In this document: one piece after another, positions 51,893 through 53,629 of the stretch
How the letters are laid out: each line of letters opens with the position of its first letter
Numbering within the stretch: the stretch's first letter is position 1
Assembly: GCA_937973555.1 (NCBI GenBank)
Contig: CALJKL010000025.1
Coordinates: 1-53,629, forward strand
DNA length: 53,629 nucleotides
From: an uncultured Flavobacteriales bacterium
GTDB taxonomy: Bacteria; Bacteroidota; Bacteroidia; Flavobacteriales; Weeksellaceae
Direction of reading: 5' to 3'
Notes under the pieces: model-generated
What the model was told of the DNA's origin: nothing
Databases searched by the model: none
The model's input: only the letters and a program-made list of their open reading frames with translations
Position numbers and translations under genes: made by a program

Positions 51893-52258
51893 ATGGAGGG
51901 GGAAATAAGTAAGCATCACCGCAGATCCATTCGTTTACCCGGCGCGGATTATTCCGTTCCGGGTTTTTATTTTGTTACGATGTGCGCCAAGAATCGGGAA
52001 CATTTGTTTGGGGAAGTGATTGACGGTGAGATGGTGTTGAATGAATTCGGGAGGGTTGTGAGTGAGGAATGGGAAAAATCATCCACGTTGCGACCCAATA
52101 TTGTGATGGATGAATTTATGGTAATGCCGAATCATTTCCATGGAATTATTTTAATTACAGAACAGGCGGTCAATGAGGACGGTAGGGGCGTATTGATATA
52201 CGCCCCATTGTTCAATCACATGATTAGAGCCACGAAACAAATATGCACAATAGTATAA
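51893..52258 (+). pseudogene. REP-associated tyrosine transposase (RAYT), truncated
   Basis: Y1-transposase-like protein: HHRRSIRLPGADYSVPGFYF at the start, VTMCAKNREHLFGEV, and the HUH metal motif MPNHFHGI. The family is normally about 180-220 residues with a catalytic tyrosine in the last third; here the frame departs from the family soon after a REP-like palindrome and stops at 121 codons with no tyrosine region, so the protein should be inactive. ATG 51893 was chosen over TTG 51806 and ATG 51872. Confidence 0.75.
52182..52206 (+). repeat. REP-like palindrome 2, inside the RAYT frame
   Basis: GTAG followed by a perfect 9-bp stem GGGGCGTAT / ATACGCCCC with a TGAT loop. It is translated as GRGVLIYAPL within the transposase frame, right where homology to RAYTs is lost. 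Confidence 0.7.
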
Positions 52259-52358
52259 ACGTGAAACAAAAACCTGTCAAAAATGAAAGCGCTCCGAGGG
52301 GAATCGGAGTCGCGAATTGGGGGTGGCGAAAATGCTTGGGAGAAGTACGGGCGACGCG
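52259..52358. other. Transition from flavobacterial-like to GC-rich sequence
   Basis: 100 bases without a gene. Composition shifts from AT-rich to strongly GC-rich between about 52290 and 52350. A small hairpin, CTCCGA/TCGGAG near 52290-52309, is present. No feature explains it. Confidence 0.5.
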
Positions 52359-52551
52359 CTAGGCGTCGGGCTCGGGCACCGGGCGGCTGCTGGACAGCAT
52401 CCGGCCCTTGAGCTTGAGCTTGTCCTGCTTGGCCCGAGCGAGGACCGCCCGCTCCTCGGCGCTCAGCTGGCCGATCTTCTGGTTGAAGAAGTCCGTCGCC
52501 GCGTTGAGCGACGCGTGCATGGCCCGGATCAGCTCGGGGTCATTCCGGCAT
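52359..52551 (-). CDS. GC-rich C-terminal protein fragment, cut by the IS
   Basis: About 64 codons on the - strand from the IS junction to TAG at 52359, with G or C at nearly every third position, utterly unlike the rest of the window. The translation (NDPELIRAMHASLNAATDFF, then KIGQLSAEERAVLARAKQDK) looks like a helical C-terminus from a high-GC bacterium or its phage. No family recognised. Either an IS-interrupted gene on foreign DNA or an assembly chimera. Confidence 0.5.
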
Positions 52552-52570
52552 AAGGTACATAAACGGGTGC
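52552..52570 (+). repeat. IS left terminal inverted repeat
   Basis: AAGGTACATAAACGGGTGC; differs from the other end only at the ninth base. Confidence 0.85.
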
Positions 52571-52573
52571 TTT

Positions 52574-53543
52574 TTAGAGGATGTGTAACAGTTTTCCACA
52601 TGTCGGAGCAACAGTAGAAGCAAGTAAAATAGTGTTTAAAACTTTCTGTTTTTGTGGTCGTGAAAGACCACGATGGATAGCAATAATTTCGTTAATGTGA
52701 GAAAAGTGCCCCTCGAGCGAATTCGTCGTTCGAGGGATTTTTTTGTTTGTCTCAAACGTGAATAAATACGTGCGGTAGCGAATCAGACTCATGAGGGCAC
52801 TTCTCAGCTCTTTGTGTGTCCAGTACTGCTCACCCGTGAAGGGGTTGGTGGTTTTTTCATTCAAGAAATCAAGGTATTTGGTAATGTAAGCATCGAGTCG
52901 ATGGTTAAAAGTTCTACTGTCGGTAACGTGTAACGTTTTAACCAAAGCGAGGAGCACAGCTCCTGCTTCGGTCTGCGGATTTTGTGTCGTTCCTCTCGTC
53001 ACTAATCGTTCCATGTGGACATGGCACATTTGGTACGGAATGCCTAAAAAAGCAGCAGGAATGCCACTAAAACCATCAGCCGTGACTGAACGGATGATGT
53101 AACCTTCTGCCAATAATTTTTCTTTCAGATTTAAATACAAACTCGTGGTTTCAGTTTGGGCAAATTCCCACGCAAGATTTTCTTTAGCTCTTGGATCGCG
53201 TAGCACCGCCACGCACCACGAAGTGCCTTCCAAGCGCTCGCCAAAGTATGTGGCGTCAGCCACAAGGTGTACCGGGCGAGGAAAGTGCGTTTTAACCGGA
53301 GCGGTGTAGCTGTCGAATAATTTTCGAATCGTTCGTTTGTCGTTATCCATCTCGCGCATGGTTTGTTTGCCGAAGACATACTGGCCCCAAAGATCCTTAA
53401 CTCGTTCGTCCGATGGCCGTCGTTCATTCTGAAACGAGGTCAGACAATCCTGGCAGCGATACCGCTGTACTCCTCGACGCGCACCTTTTTTGATCGTGTT
53501 TCTTGACTGACAGCTTGGGCAAATTCTTGTTTTTTTTAACCAT
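52574..53543 (-). CDS. IS256-family transposase with N-terminal zinc ribbon, frame broken at A8
   Basis: DDE transposase. Catalytic aspartates in LVADATYFGER and SVTADGFSGIP, the CxxH signature in YQMCHVHMERL, and glutamate in RTTNSLEGHFSHI, the IS256/IS1249-like order. An N-terminal zinc ribbon (ICPSCQSR then YRCQDC) is encoded in the same frame upstream of the first in-frame ATG at 53359, but it has no start codon. The nearest ATG, 53543, is one base out of frame because of an A8 run at 53530-53537; with seven A's the protein would start MVKKTRICPSC. So either a sequence error, a dead copy, or slippage-controlled expression. Confidence 0.85.
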
Positions 53544-53549
53544 ATTATA
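53544..53549 (-). promoter_or_regulatory. TATAAT box in the IS
   Basis: Consensus sigma-70 -10 hexamer directly abutting the ATG at 53543, unlike the flavobacterial TAnnTTTG boxes elsewhere. If used, transcription would start inside the frame, in the A8 run. Confidence 0.4.
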
Positions 53550-53560
53550 CAGTGAGAATT

Positions 53561-53582
53561 AAAAAAAGCGCATTTCTGCGCT
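53561..53582 (-). terminator. Terminator-like hairpin just inside the IS end
   Basis: On the - strand AGCGCA, GAAA loop, TGCGCT, then a T tract, upstream of the transposase. It would block transcription entering from outside, as in many IS elements. Confidence 0.7.
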
Positions 53583-53610
53583 GTAGTTTAACAAAAAATG
53601 ACTGTTTTAG

Positions 53611-53629
53611 GCACCCGTTTGTGTACCTT
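53611..53629 (-). repeat. IS right terminal inverted repeat
   Basis: On the - strand AAGGTACACAAACGGGTGC, mirror of 52552-52570, ending on the final base of the window. Confidence 0.85.

Larger units (their letters stand above)
52552..53629 (-). mobile_element. IS256-like insertion sequence, variant zinc-ribbon type, complete
   Basis: A 1,078-bp element bounded by 19-base inverted repeats that match at 18 positions (52552-52570 and 53611-53629). It holds one transposase gene, an inward-facing terminator-like hairpin at the right end, and a TATAAT box. The right repeat ends at the last base of the window, so target duplication cannot be tested. Confidence 0.85.

Noticed and set aside
52317..52617. 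Two + strand frames across the GC-rich segment
   Set aside because: High GC removes stops in every frame; the - strand frame shows the expected third-position GC bias and a tail that reads like protein, and the + frames run into the IS end.
1..53629. CRISPR array
   Set aside because: No series of regularly spaced 20-40-base direct repeats was seen; the only tandem repeats are short AT-rich units.

Overview
The window reads as a chromosomal segment of a low-GC flavobacterium, most probably of the Chryseobacterium/Weeksellaceae group (inference). Support: TAnnTTTG-type -7 boxes with TTTG -33 boxes in front of several genes, weak or absent Shine-Dalgarno sequences, a split 14-gene nuo operon with a short NuoG, a secreted M13 peptidase pair, DUF349 and DUF5606 proteins, and AT-rich intergenic repeats of a type I associate with this group.

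Layout. 1-10 kb: arginine decarboxylase, a dicarboxylate/amino-acid symporter, Mrp and an Nfu-like iron-sulfur protein (+ strand); acyl-CoA synthetase, Ppx/GppA phosphatase and SixA phosphatase (- strand); then YqgF, peptide deformylase, a DUF5606 protein and MazG (+). 10-17 kb: one - strand operon for a TetR-regulated tripartite ABC-2 efflux system (tetR, TolC-like, HlyD-like lipoprotein, two ATPases, two permeases), followed by a metallo-beta-lactamase-fold hydrolase. 18.2-32.3 kb: the complete nuo (complex I) operon nuoA to nuoN on the - strand, with an outer-membrane-like protein gene lodged between nuoF and nuoG. 32.4-41.1 kb: housekeeping genes (a 58-residue membrane protein, GNAT-like protein, zinc peptidase, YigZ, RibD, DUF349, AroE, LolC/E-like permease, RbfA, methylmalonyl-CoA epimerase). 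41.1-42.2 kb: tRNA(CAU) followed by a very AT-rich cassette with a degenerate M23-like secreted protein, bracketed by GC-rich inverted repeats. 42.2-51.1 kb: ECF-like sigma factor, lipoyl synthase, dienelactone hydrolase, CinA, two tandem M13 metallopeptidases and an alpha/beta hydrolase.

51.1 kb to the end is a patchwork: a small secreted protein, an orphan C-terminal gene fragment, a truncated REP-associated tyrosine transposase with two REP-like palindromes, about 230 bp of very GC-rich sequence encoding the tail of an unrelated protein, and a complete 1,078-bp IS256-like element whose inverted repeat ends exactly at the last base. The last 1.3 kb is unlike the rest and may be foreign DNA or a chimeric assembly joint.

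The best candidates for something undescribed are the tRNA-adjacent cassette with its inverted GC-rich repeats, the outer-membrane-like gene inside the complex I operon, and the IS element with an A8 run separating its only nearby ATG from its zinc-ribbon transposase frame. No CRISPR array, prophage, or recognisable defence system was seen.
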